NCBI GenBank assembly: GCA_031264715.1
Contig: JAISDP010000032.1
Location: 1-19,153, forward strand
Source: Bacteroidales bacterium
GTDB taxonomy: Bacteria > Bacteroidota > Bacteroidia > Bacteroidales > UBA4181
Length of the DNA: 19,153 nt
Direction of reading: 5' to 3'
Made by a program: the position numbers and the translations under genes. Below the pieces are notes generated by a model. That model saw only the letters and a list, made by a program, of their open reading frames with translations. It was not told the DNA's origin and made no database searches. Shown here piece by piece: positions 1 to 6,881 of the stretch (position 1 is its first letter; the number at the start of each line of letters is the position of its first letter).

Positions 1-120
1 AGCTATTTGCGCCTGAGTCAGCCAAACCGTTTCATTTTCCAGCCTTACTTCCAGTTTCAGGGAACTGTCCGGCTGGTAGAGTATGATTTCACCCCTTTCT
101 TCGTGCGGATATACTGACAT
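1..120 (-). CDS. RhuM family protein, N-terminal 40 codons (runs off left edge)
   Basis: This minus-strand reading frame begins with ATG at 120 and stays open to base 1, so only the first 40 residues are visible. They contain a short β-rich lead (GEIILYQPDSSLKLEVRL) and then ENETVWLTQAQIA. That arrangement is characteristic of the start of RhuM-family proteins (the Salmonella pathogenicity-island RhuM name), where 'E..TVWLTQ.QMA.LF' leads into a winged-helix-like N-terminal domain. The biochemical role of the family is not established; members are often found on genomic islands and beside restriction or toxin–antitoxin genes. An ATG five bases further upstream is out of frame, so 120 is the best start. 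It lies downstream of a topB remnant on the same strand, which supports an accessory-island setting. Assignment rests on a short segment only. Confidence 0.68.
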   Translation of the reverse strand, partial: MSVYPHEERGEIILYQPDSSLKLEVRLENETVWLTQAQIA

Positions 121-151
121 TTCATGATGATTGCTATCCAGATATCGTTTT

Positions 152-188
152 TTTTGAAAAAGCGCTGCCGGTATCCCGCCGGCAGCGT
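152..188 (-). terminator. Rho-independent terminator between topB remnant and rhuM-like gene
   Basis: Bases 163–171 and 179–187 form a perfect 9-bp GC-rich stem (CGCTGCCGG / CCGGCAGCG) with a 7-base loop. Read on the minus strand, the stem is followed at once by CTTTTTC. This is a textbook intrinsic terminator for transcription coming from the topB remnant, whose stop codon lies about 60 bp upstream. It sits about 43 bp before the RhuM-like start codon, so the latter should have its own promoter. Confidence 0.72.
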
Positions 189-249
189 CGCCACTAAAAT
201 CCCGTGAAACAGTATTAAACCATTACGACTGCAGATTCAAGCGGTAAAT

Positions 250-525
250 TTACTGCTTTTTTCCTTTCCCCGGCTTCTCCCAGGAAAAATCAAATCCGGC
301 CCGGCAATTTTCATCTAACTTCAATACGGCATTAAATGTTTTGCCCACCTTGCTTTTGAAGCCCTTGATAACTGCGATTTTGCCTTTTTCAATTTGCACC
401 AAAGCGTTTTCCCAGCTTCCGGTCATCGATATATCAGCAATGCGCTTATCCTTAGCGATTTCGTAAACCGATAAACCTTTTTCGGTTGGTACCAGCGATT
501 TCTTTACGCCGGCACCCGGATCAAA
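250..525 (-). pseudogene. C-terminal remnant of a type IA DNA topoisomerase (topB-like), internally deleted
   Basis: A minus-strand frame ending at the TAA at 250–252 encodes KKSLVPTEKGLSVYEIAKD and then ADISMTGSWENALVQIE. I recognise this as the part of Bacteroidota topoisomerase III proteins where the catalytic core meets the C-terminal region. It is followed directly by VIKGFKSKVGKTFNAVLKLDE and GFDFSWEKPGKGKKQ, which resembles the extreme C-terminus of the same proteins. In full-length proteins (about 600–700 residues, by recall) these two pieces are separated by a further segment with a zinc-finger-like stretch, so an in-frame internal deletion seems likely. Upstream, similarity stops near base 522 and a stop (TGA, 541–543) closes the frame just inside a dispersed repeat. 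No start or catalytic tyrosine region remains. topB copies of this kind are typical of conjugative elements in this phylum. The deletion was inferred from memory of the family, not from an alignment. Confidence 0.66.
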
Positions 526-621
526 ACCTCGTAGGAGGTTTCACATGATGAATCTCCTACGGAGATTGGCGGATGTTTTCCACATTGATTTCTATGGATA
601 TGAATGCCCTGACGGGCAACG
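526..621 (+). repeat. Dispersed ~96-bp palindrome-rich repeat, left copy
   Basis: This segment matches the reverse complement of about 18727–18823 over its whole length with scattered substitutions. It contains three small hairpins. ACCTC-GTAG-GAGGT lies at 526–539. AATCTCC-TAC-GGAGATT lies at about 551–567. TGCCC-TGAC-GGGCA lies at about 605–618. The best-conserved block is GGTTTCACATGATGAATCTC. The left border coincides with the end of the topB similarity. The reading frame that starts at ATGATG here (545) is not conserved in the other copy because of a one-base length difference at about 581–600, so I treat this as a non-coding element. Confidence 0.82.
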
Positions 622-682
622 TTCCATCGTCCGGAAAATCACTGTTGAGCGGTTACAAATTGCAGGGAACCTTCAACTGGAA

Positions 683-838
683 GTTGAACTCTTCCTGCCG
701 GCTGCAGGGAGGGTTCAACCATCGGTTGAACTCTTCTCGTCGGCTGCAGGGACAGTTCAACCGATGGTTGAACCCTTCTCGTCGACTGCAGGGACAGTTC
801 AACCGATAGTTGAACCCTTCTCGCCGGCTGCAGGGACA
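683..838 (+). repeat. 42-bp tandem repeat array (about 3.7 units) forming phased hairpins
   Basis: Units start at 683, 725, 767 and 809, each beginning GTTGAAC and running through a CGGCTGCAGGGA-like centre to GTTCAACC. The last unit is cut short at about 838, and a decayed unit may precede the array at about 654–682. Across each junction the arms make a hairpin: GTTCAACC-ATC-GGTTGAAC, GTTCAACC-GAT-GGTTGAAC and GTTCAAC-CGATA-GTTGAAC. Because 42 is a multiple of 3 and the units lack stops, long frames stay open on both strands. Examples are 545–856 (+), 573–809 (+) and 639–1034 (−). These are most simply artefacts of the repeat. The function is unknown. Confidence 0.85.
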
Positions 839-1071
839 GAAGTTCTGATTTTATAATCGCGGATACAAGTAGACCTTGCGCGAAGGATTGGCGGCACATC
901 CGTACGCCAGGATATCCCAATATATTAAAAATTTCCAGCACATGCGCCTTGCACAGCCGCTTGTGGTTTCGCCAGCCCATACCGGTAGCCGGAAAACGTT
1001 TCATCATTCGGCAATAATCCCGTCGGGATGGCATATTGGTAAAAAATCGGAAATCATTGCGGGAAAATTTC
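839..1071. other. Intergenic stretch, no supported gene; one small hairpin
   Basis: No convincing gene lies here. A minus-strand open frame (639–1034) crosses the stretch and enters the 42-bp array. Its part outside the array (ATG at 1034) has no domain I recognise. Bases 1017–1029 form ATCCCG-T-CGGGAT, a small perfect palindrome of the same style as the hairpins in the neighbouring repeats, which suggests the repeat zone extends to at least about 1030. Confidence 0.5.
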
Positions 1072-1079
1072 TATATTTG
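1072..1079 (+). promoter_or_regulatory. Bacteroidota-type −7 box (TATATTTG) for the C69 peptidase gene
   Basis: TATATTTG matches the phylum's primary sigma factor −7 consensus TAnnTTTG and lies 41 bp before the ATG at 1121, implying a leader of about 35 nt. No good −33 TTTG is present at the usual 19–21 bp spacing, so the call rests on the −7 box and its position. Confidence 0.5.
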
Positions 1080-1120
1080 CGCACAAGAATTTTCGGTAAA
1101 TCATTCAATTTCTGATTCCA

Positions 1121-2767
1121 ATGAAAAAAGTCATCATCATTTTTGTTGTATGGTTCGTGATGGGCAATGCTTTTGACGGCAGGGCATGCACCAATTTCAT
1201 CATCACCAGGGGCGCATCGTCCGACGGTTCGGTCATGGTATCGTATTCGGCCGACTCGCATACGCTTTACGGCGAGTTGTACCACTATCCGGCTGCCAGG
1301 TATAAAGCAGGCGTCCTGCGCAAAATCATCGACTGGGATTCGGGCCGCCCGATGGGATCGATCCCCGAAGCAACCGAAACATATAACGTTATCGGGAACA
1401 TGAACGAGCACCAGGTGATCATTGGCGAAACCACGTTTGGCGGCCGTCCCGAGTTAACGGACACAACCGGCATCATAGACTACGGAAGCCTGATTTATCT
1501 TGCTTTGCAGCGTTCGAAAACCGCCCGCGAAGCCGTACAGGTAATGACCTCGCTGGCCGAAAAATACGGTTTTTACAGCGGAGGCGAATCGTTCAGCATT
1601 GCCGACAAGAACGAAGCCTGGATCATGGAAATGGTTGGAAAAGGAACGGGCGGTAAAGGCGCATTGTGGGTAGCCCTCCGCATCCCCGACGGTTATATTT
1701 GCGCGCACGCCAATCAAGCGCGCATCACTACCTTCCCGAAAAGCGATCCCGAGAATTGCCTTTATTCAAAGGATGTGATCGACTATGCACGCACAAAAGG
1801 CTGGTACAACGGTTCGGATGACGATTTCAGCTTCTCAGACACTTATAATCCTGTCGATTTTCATGGCGCTCGCTTCTGCGAAATCCGCGTATGGTCGTTC
1901 TTCAAGAGTTTTAGTGATGATATGGCGCGTTATTTCAATTATGCAAAGGGTCATGACCTGAAAAACAGGATGCCATTGTGGATCAAACCCAATCGCAAGG
2001 TATCGCCCAAAGATGTGATGAATGGGATGCGCGACCATTTGGAAGGAACCGAACTGGATATGCGGAAAGACCTCGGCGCGGGTCCTCACGGCTTGCCTTA
2101 CCGCTTGCGTCCGCTCACATGGAAAGTCGACGGCCATGAATATTGCAACGAGCGCGTCACGGCCACGCAACAAACCGGGTTCTGGTTCGTCGGCCAGGCT
2201 CGCTCGTGGCTACCCGACATGATTGGCGGCATCTTCTGGTTTGGCGTAGATGATGCGGCTACTTCAGCATTAACCCCCATGTACAGCTCCATGACTAAAA
2301 CCCCTCATGTTTTTGCAGCAGGCAACGGCAGCATGCTTGAATATTCCGAAACATCCGCTTTCTGGCTGTTCAATCAGGTGGCTAATTTCGCTTACCTGCG
2401 CTACGACGTGATGGCAGCCGATGTATGCAAGGTGATGCACGAGCTGGAGGATGGTTACCTGAAGGATGTTTCCCGCGCCGATGCCGAAGCACAGACGCTC
2501 TACGGGAAAGATCCCAAAACGGCGCAACAGTACCTCACCGACTACTCCAACAAACAGGCCAACGCTACTTTCCAGCAGTGGAAAAAGCTCAGCCAGTACT
2601 TGCTGGTCAAATATATCGACGGCAATATCAAGAAAGAGAAAGAAGGCAGGTTTACGCCCAATAAGTACAACACTACGGTTGCTTCGCCCGATCAGCCCGG
2701 CTATCCCGAATGGTGGCTCAGAAAAATAGCGGAAGATACCGGCGATCAGTTAAAAGTGGCAGAGTGA
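1121..2767 (+). CDS. Secreted C69-family dipeptidase (Ntn-hydrolase fold)
   Basis: The 548-residue product starts with a hydrophobic signal (MKKVIIIFVVWFVMGNAF) and then RACTNFIITRG. In peptidase family C69 (PepD-like, NTN-hydrolase superfamily) the catalytic nucleophile is a cysteine that becomes the N-terminus after removal of the leader. Cys23 in 'ACTNF' fits that role exactly. The downstream sequence is also typical: SSDGSVMVSYSADSH, then NEHQVIIGETTFGGR, then 'SFSIADKNEAWIMEMVG'. The length fits the longer Bacteroidota members. It should cleave dipeptides or short peptides outside the cytoplasmic membrane, probably in the periplasm. The three residues before Cys23 (GRA) do not make a good lipobox, so I favour a processed enzyme over a lipoprotein. 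It appears monocistronic, with its own −7 box, and converges on miaA 69 bp downstream with no clear terminator. Confidence 0.9.
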   Translation: MKKVIIIFVVWFVMGNAFDGRACTNFIITRGASSDGSVMVSYSADSHTLYGELYHYPAARYKAGVLRKIIDWDSGRPMGSIPEATETYNVIGNMNEHQVIIGETTFGGRPELTDTTGIIDYGSLIYLALQRSKTAREAVQVMTSLAEKYGFYSGGESFSIADKNEAWIMEMVGKGTGGKGALWVALRIPDGYICAHANQARITTFPKSDPENCLYSKDVIDYARTKGWYNGSDDDFSFSDTYNPVDFHGARFCEIRVWSFFKSFSDDMARYFNYAKGHDLKNRMPLWIKPNRKVSPKDVMNGMRDHLEGTELDMRKDLGAGPHGLPYRLRPLTWKVDGHEYCNERVTATQQTGFWFVGQARSWLPDMIGGIFWFGVDDAATSALTPMYSSMTKTPHVFAAGNGSMLEYSETSAFWLFNQVANFAYLRYDVMAADVCKVMHELEDGYLKDVSRADAEAQTLYGKDPKTAQQYLTDYSNKQANATFQQWKKLSQYLLVKYIDGNIKKEKEGRFTPNKYNTTVASPDQPGYPEWWLRKIAEDTGDQLKVAE

Positions 2768-2836
2768 GGTCGTTTTGCCAGGTTGCATTGCCGTTCTTTG
2801 TCTTTGTCGTACCGTAATTCAGATTGTTGGGTATAA

Positions 2837-3718
2837 TCAATATCCACCAATATCTTTGTATTGTTCCGGAAGCAGCCAGGTCATTTCCTTATCGCGAGCG
2901 AACCAGGTCAATTGGCGTTTGGCATAACGGCGGGTATTGCGGCGAATCAATTCCACAGCAGTGTCCAGGTCATACTGTCCGTCCATATAGGCAAACAGTT
3001 CCTTATATCCTACGGTATTGAGCGCATTCAGATGCCGGTATGGATACAGGGCTCTCGCTTCTTCCAGTAACCCTTCCTCCATCATCTGGGTGGTACGGCG
3101 GTTGATGCGTTCGAACAGTTCTTCGCGGGGCCTGTTGAGTACAATCTTTTTGATGTCGAAAGGCCGTTTCTGCTCTTGCGCCGTAAGGAATGACGAATAC
3201 GGTTTCCCGGTTTGCAAACTCACCTCGATAGCTTTCATGATCCGTTTGTAATTGCGCAGGTCTACCTTTGCATAATGTTCCGGATCAAGCGCCTTCAATT
3301 GACGCCGCAGATACTCAATTCCCCCGGATTCGAACCAACAGGTCACTGTTTTACGTATCTCCGGGTCAACCGTGGGAAAATCGTCAATTCCCCTGCATAA
3401 GGCGTCGATGTAAAGACCGGAGCCGCCTGTCATCACTACGGTTTGGTATTTCGCAAACAGTTGATCGAGCAGTTGCAAACATTCCTGTTCGAACATGCTT
3501 ACGTTATAATAATCGTGTATGGAAAGGTTACCGATAAAATGATGCGGCACGGATGCCAGCTCTTCTGCCGTGGGAACGGCCGTGCCGATACGCATCTCGC
3601 GATACATCTGCCGCGAGTCGCACGAGATGATTTCGGTGCGCAATCTCCTGGCGGCCTCGATGGTAGCGCTGGTCTTGCCTACAGCCGTGGGGCCGGTAAT
3701 GACAATAAGCTTATTCAT
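2837..3718 (-). CDS. miaA: tRNA dimethylallyltransferase MiaA
   Basis: The enzyme transfers a dimethylallyl group to N6 of A37 in tRNAs that read UNN codons, the first step towards ms2i6A. The 293-residue product carries the family signatures in order. The P-loop GPTAVGKT is at 9–16. DSRQMY, with the catalytic Asp at 34, binds near the substrate adenine. TGGSGLYIDALC is at 97–108, and the C-terminal RRYAKRQLTWF is at 263–273. Length is close to the usual ~300. It is transcribed away from ftsX and converges on the C69 peptidase gene. The 173-bp divergent gap to ftsX carries plus-strand −7 boxes, but I could not find a clear TAnnTTTG box for miaA itself. Confidence 0.97.
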   Translation of the reverse strand: MNKLIVITGPTAVGKTSATIEAARRLRTEIISCDSRQMYREMRIGTAVPTAEELASVPHHFIGNLSIHDYYNVSMFEQECLQLLDQLFAKYQTVVMTGGSGLYIDALCRGIDDFPTVDPEIRKTVTCWFESGGIEYLRRQLKALDPEHYAKVDLRNYKRIMKAIEVSLQTGKPYSSFLTAQEQKRPFDIKKIVLNRPREELFERINRRTTQMMEEGLLEEARALYPYRHLNALNTVGYKELFAYMDGQYDLDTAVELIRRNTRRYAKRQLTWFARDKEMTWLLPEQYKDIGGY

Positions 3719-3797
3719 TTATTATATTTCCAACACGAACTGTCACGAAGGGTTTTCATCAAGGATTACAATGGAATGTGACCTTATTCAATAACAG

Positions 3798-3805
3798 TAC
3801 CTTTG
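3798..3805 (+). promoter_or_regulatory. Possible −7 box (TACCTTTG), distal, upstream of ftsX
   Basis: TACCTTTG fits TAnnTTTG but lies 94 bp before the ftsX ATG and has no clear −33 element. It may be a second, weaker promoter. The nearer box at 3866 is the better candidate. Confidence 0.3.
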
Positions 3806-3865
3806 TGTTTCCCGCCTTCGATCCGGCAAAAATAGGAAAGAACATAGACATTTAAAATTAATTAG

Positions 3866-3873
3866 TATTTTTG
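3866..3873 (+). promoter_or_regulatory. −7 box (TATTTTTG) for ftsX
   Basis: TATTTTTG matches the Bacteroidota −7 consensus and is 26 bp from the GTG/ATG region's ATG at 3892, predicting a very short leader of about 12–15 nt. The upstream 20 bp is AT-rich with no strong TTTG. Confidence 0.5.
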
Positions 3874-3891
3874 TAGCCCTGATCATCGAAA

Positions 3892-4770
3892 ATGAAGAAC
3901 AAGGAATCGAAGCTTATCCAAAAACGGTTGCGCAGTTCGTACGCCACTTCCATTATCAGCATATCGCTGGTTTTGTGTATGCTGGGTACGATAGGAATTT
4001 TATTGCTTACCGCTCACCGCATTAGTAAATATGTGAAGGAAAATATTGGTTTTTCGGTTTTCCTGAAGGAACAGGTGAAGGAAGCTGATATTTACCGGCT
4101 GCAAAAAACATTGGATGCAGAACCTTATGTAAGGTCGACGCGCTATGTCACCAAGGATGATGCAGCCAGGGAGTTTACCGAGGAATTGGGGGAGGATTTT
4201 TCCGGTTTCCTGGGATACAATCCGTTGTCGGCTTCCATCGAAGTCAAGCTGGACGCCCATTATGCCAACAACGACAGCATAGAACATATCGAAAGCCGCC
4301 TGCAATCGTTCGATGAGGTGAAAGAGGCATCATGCCAGAAGTCGATGATCTACATCCTGAACGAGAATATCAAAAAAATCAGTCTTTTTATCCTCGCGTT
4401 CAGCGCATTGCTGGTTGTTATCGCTGTGTCGCTGATCAACAATACCATACGACTTTCGGTGTATTCGCGCCGGTTGTTGATCCGAACCATGCAATTAGTG
4501 GGCGCTACCAATACATTTATCCGGCAGCCGTTCCTGTGGCGAAGCGCTTTACACGGCATATACAGCGCTTTTATTGCAATGGCGATCCTTGTATTGTCGC
4601 TGTATTGGGCCGAGGGACAACTGGAAGACATCATCAGTGTGAAAGACGTGCAGATTCTTGGCGGGTTATTCCTGATTGTTTTCTTTTTGGGAATTATCCT
4701 TAGTTGGATTTCCACGTATTTTGCAGTCAATAAATACCTGAACATCAAGACGGATAAATTGTATTATTGA
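3892..4770 (+). CDS. ftsX: Cell-division ABC transporter permease FtsX
   Basis: FtsX is the membrane half of the FtsE–FtsX complex, which controls peptidoglycan hydrolases at the septum. The 292-residue product has the expected layout. A cytoplasmic N-terminus comes first, then TM1 at about 21–43, and an extracytoplasmic domain at about 44–160 containing 'FSVFLKEQVKEADIYRLQ'. Three more membrane segments follow near 164–184, 213–237 and 256–277. The MQLVGATNTFIRQPFLWRS loop at about 200–218 is the conserved FtsX signature. ftsE is not adjacent, which is common in this phylum. It leads an apparent operon with the DUF3098 gene 33 bp downstream. Confidence 0.95.
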   Translation: MKNKESKLIQKRLRSSYATSIISISLVLCMLGTIGILLLTAHRISKYVKENIGFSVFLKEQVKEADIYRLQKTLDAEPYVRSTRYVTKDDAAREFTEELGEDFSGFLGYNPLSASIEVKLDAHYANNDSIEHIESRLQSFDEVKEASCQKSMIYILNENIKKISLFILAFSALLVVIAVSLINNTIRLSVYSRRLLIRTMQLVGATNTFIRQPFLWRSALHGIYSAFIAMAILVLSLYWAEGQLEDIISVKDVQILGGLFLIVFFLGIILSWISTYFAVNKYLNIKTDKLYY

Positions 4771-4803
4771 AGACTCATCAATAAAAAATCAAAAATATCA
4801 GAT

Positions 4804-5064
4804 ATGGCAACCAATAAAAAAACGGCAAAACAGGGTTCAAATGAAGTTGAATTCGCCATCGGGAAAGAAAATTTCAAATATATTGCCATTGGGGTGGTGA
4901 TCCTTGTTATTGGCTTTCTACTGATGGCTGGCGGTAAATCCGACGATCCGAATGTATTCAATCCTGAAATATTCAGTTTCCGAAGGATTACACTCGCTCC
5001 AATCATTGTTGTGGGCGGTTTCATGTTTATCATCTGGGCCATCATGAAGAAACCGAAAGAGTGA
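4804..5064 (+). CDS. DUF3098 family small membrane protein
   Basis: The 86-residue protein has a basic, polar N-terminus (about 1–25), TM1 at about 27–43 (YIAIGVVILVIGFLLMAGG), a conserved loop DDPNVFNPEIFSFRRITLAP, and TM2 at about 66–81, ending in a basic tail. The loop motif is the hallmark of DUF3098, a family largely confined to Bacteroidota and of unknown function. It is commonly encoded right after ftsX, often followed by the undecaprenyl-diphosphatase gene uppP, so a link to division or cell-envelope synthesis is likely but unproven. Here lysS, not uppP, follows after a 74-bp gap in which I see no clear promoter or terminator. Confidence 0.9.
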   Translation: MATNKKTAKQGSNEVEFAIGKENFKYIAIGVVILVIGFLLMAGGKSDDPNVFNPEIFSFRRITLAPIIVVGGFMFIIWAIMKKPKE

Positions 5065-5138
5065 ATATTGGATATCGAAAAGATTGTATTGATTTTCAAT
5101 TGATATGCAATATTCTACCTCATCAATAAACATTTAAA

Positions 5139-6857
5139 ATGCACGAATTAAACGCACAAGAGATTGTACGCAGGAATTCCCTTGCCGAGATGCGGAACCT
5201 GGGAATTGAACCGTATCCGGCAGCCGAATACCCGGTAAATGTCACCGCCAGGGAAATACTGGATCATTATAGCCCCGAAGCGGCCAACTACCAGGATGTA
5301 AGCATTGCAGGACGCATCATGAGCCGCCGCATCATGGGCAGTGCATCGTTTGTGGAGTTGCAGGACAGCAGCGGGCGTATCCAGCTATACGTCAAGCGCG
5401 ACGATCTTTGCCCCGGCGAGGATAAGACCATGTACAACACCGTTTTCAAGCGACTGCTGGACATCGGCGACATTATCGGCGCGAGGGGTTTTGTGTTCAT
5501 CACGCAGATGGGCGAAATATCCATCCATGTGAAGGAGCTTGCGGTACTTGGCAAATCGTTGCGCGTGCTGCCGATTGTAAAGGAAAAGGACGGACAGGTA
5601 TTCGACGCCTTTACCGATCCCGAGCAGCGCTACCGCATGCGTTATGTCGACTTGCTGGTAAATCCGCAGGTAAAGGATACTTTCATGAAACGCACACAGG
5701 TGATTAATACCATGCGCGATTTCTTCAATTCAAAAGGGTATGTGGAAGTTGACACGCCTGTGTTGCAGCCCATTCCCGGCGGAGCGGCTGCACGGCCGTT
5801 CATCACGCATCACAATGCGCTCGACATTCAGTTGTATTTGCGCATTGCCAATGAATTATACCTGAAACGCCTGATTGTTGGCGGATTTGACGGCGTATAC
5901 GAATTTTCGCGAAACTTCCGTAACGAAGGGATGGACCGCACGCACAACCCGGAATTTACGGTATTGGAGATTTATGTAGCCTACAAGGACTACAACTGGA
6001 TGATGAATTTCGTTGAAGAAATGATCGAACGCGTGGCATTAGCCTTGCACGGAACGGCTAAAGTGCAGATGGGCGACAGGGAGATCGACTTCAAGCGCCC
6101 GTTTCGCCGCCTGCCGATGCTCGAAGCCATTAAGGAATATGCCGGGGTGGACGTGTCGGCCATGGATGAAGCGCAACTGCGCGACACCTGCCGTCAAATG
6201 AATATTCCCGTCAATGATGCGATGGGTAAAGGAAAGCTGATTGATGCCATTTTCGGTGAAAACTGCGAGGAACATCTGGTTCAACCCACTTTCATCACTG
6301 ACTATCCCATCGAGATGTCGCCCCTGTGCAAACGCCACCGCACCAATCCCGAACTGACCGAACGCTTCGAACTGTTTGTGAACGGTAAGGAGCTTTGCAA
6401 CGCTTATTCGGAATTGAACGATCCCATCGATCAGCTGGAGCGTTTCCAGGATCAGTTGAAACTCAGCGAAAAAGGTGACGACGAAGCCATGTTCATCGAT
6501 ATGGATTTTGTTCGTGCACTTGAATACGGTATGCCGCCGACATCGGGAATGGGCATCGGCGTCGACCGCCTGGTGATGCTCATGACCAACCGGGCATCCA
6601 TCCAGGATGTGCTGCTCTTCCCGCAGATGCGGCCGGAGAAGAAGGCAAAACGCGATTCGGCCGAGGTATATGTCGAAGCGGGAATTCCTGCCGAATGGGT
6701 AGAATCGTTGCAAAAAATGGGATTCCAGACAGTAGAGAGCATCAAAGCCGTGTCGCCGGGCAAGTTGTTCAACGACCTTTGCGGATTCAACAAGAAAAAC
6801 AAGCTGGGGCTGAAAAATCCCACGGCCGATGAAGTGAAAACCTGGGCAGGCGCCTGA
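5139..6857 (+). CDS. lysS: Lysyl-tRNA synthetase, class II, with C-terminal extension
   Basis: Charges tRNA-Lys in the cytoplasm. The 572-residue product has an N-terminal OB-fold anticodon-binding domain (about 53–145, including RRIMGSASFVELQDSSGR). The class II catalytic core follows: motif 1 is around 190–217 (VEVDTPVLQPIPGGAAARPF), motif 2 at 260–277 (FRNEGMDRTHNPEFTVLE), and motif 3 at 479–493 (SGMGIGVDRLVMLMT). The bacterial core normally ends just after LFPQMRP (about 499). Here about 70 further residues follow, including IPAEWVESLQKMGF and FNKKNKLGLKNPTADEV, resembling a small helix-hairpin-helix-like module. Bacteroidota LysS proteins are generally of this longer type. The next gene, GH76, starts only 24 bp downstream, so read-through is likely. 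Confidence 0.97.
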   Translation: MHELNAQEIVRRNSLAEMRNLGIEPYPAAEYPVNVTAREILDHYSPEAANYQDVSIAGRIMSRRIMGSASFVELQDSSGRIQLYVKRDDLCPGEDKTMYNTVFKRLLDIGDIIGARGFVFITQMGEISIHVKELAVLGKSLRVLPIVKEKDGQVFDAFTDPEQRYRMRYVDLLVNPQVKDTFMKRTQVINTMRDFFNSKGYVEVDTPVLQPIPGGAAARPFITHHNALDIQLYLRIANELYLKRLIVGGFDGVYEFSRNFRNEGMDRTHNPEFTVLEIYVAYKDYNWMMNFVEEMIERVALALHGTAKVQMGDREIDFKRPFRRLPMLEAIKEYAGVDVSAMDEAQLRDTCRQMNIPVNDAMGKGKLIDAIFGENCEEHLVQPTFITDYPIEMSPLCKRHRTNPELTERFELFVNGKELCNAYSELNDPIDQLERFQDQLKLSEKGDDEAMFIDMDFVRALEYGMPPTSGMGIGVDRLVMLMTNRASIQDVLLFPQMRPEKKAKRDSAEVYVEAGIPAEWVESLQKMGFQTVESIKAVSPGKLFNDLCGFNKKNKLGLKNPTADEVKTWAGA

Positions 6858-6881
6858 TAAACAGTTAAAACCAATCCAAAC

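Noticed and set aside
683..838. Possible CRISPR array
   Set aside because: Units are contiguous 42-bp tandem copies without unique spacers, and there are no cas genes in the window.
545..856. 103-codon plus-strand frame beginning MMNLLRRLADVFH
   Set aside because: It starts inside the dispersed repeat and runs through the 42-bp array. The second copy of the repeat has a one-base length change that breaks the frame, so coding selection is not supported.
639..1034. 131-codon minus-strand frame ending in the tandem array
   Set aside because: About half of it is the antisense of the hairpin array. The rest shows no recognisable domain and contains a palindrome of the repeat type.
6039..6713. 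224-codon minus-strand frame inside lysS
   Set aside because: It is antisense to a fully conserved lysS; the motifs on the plus strand establish the real gene.
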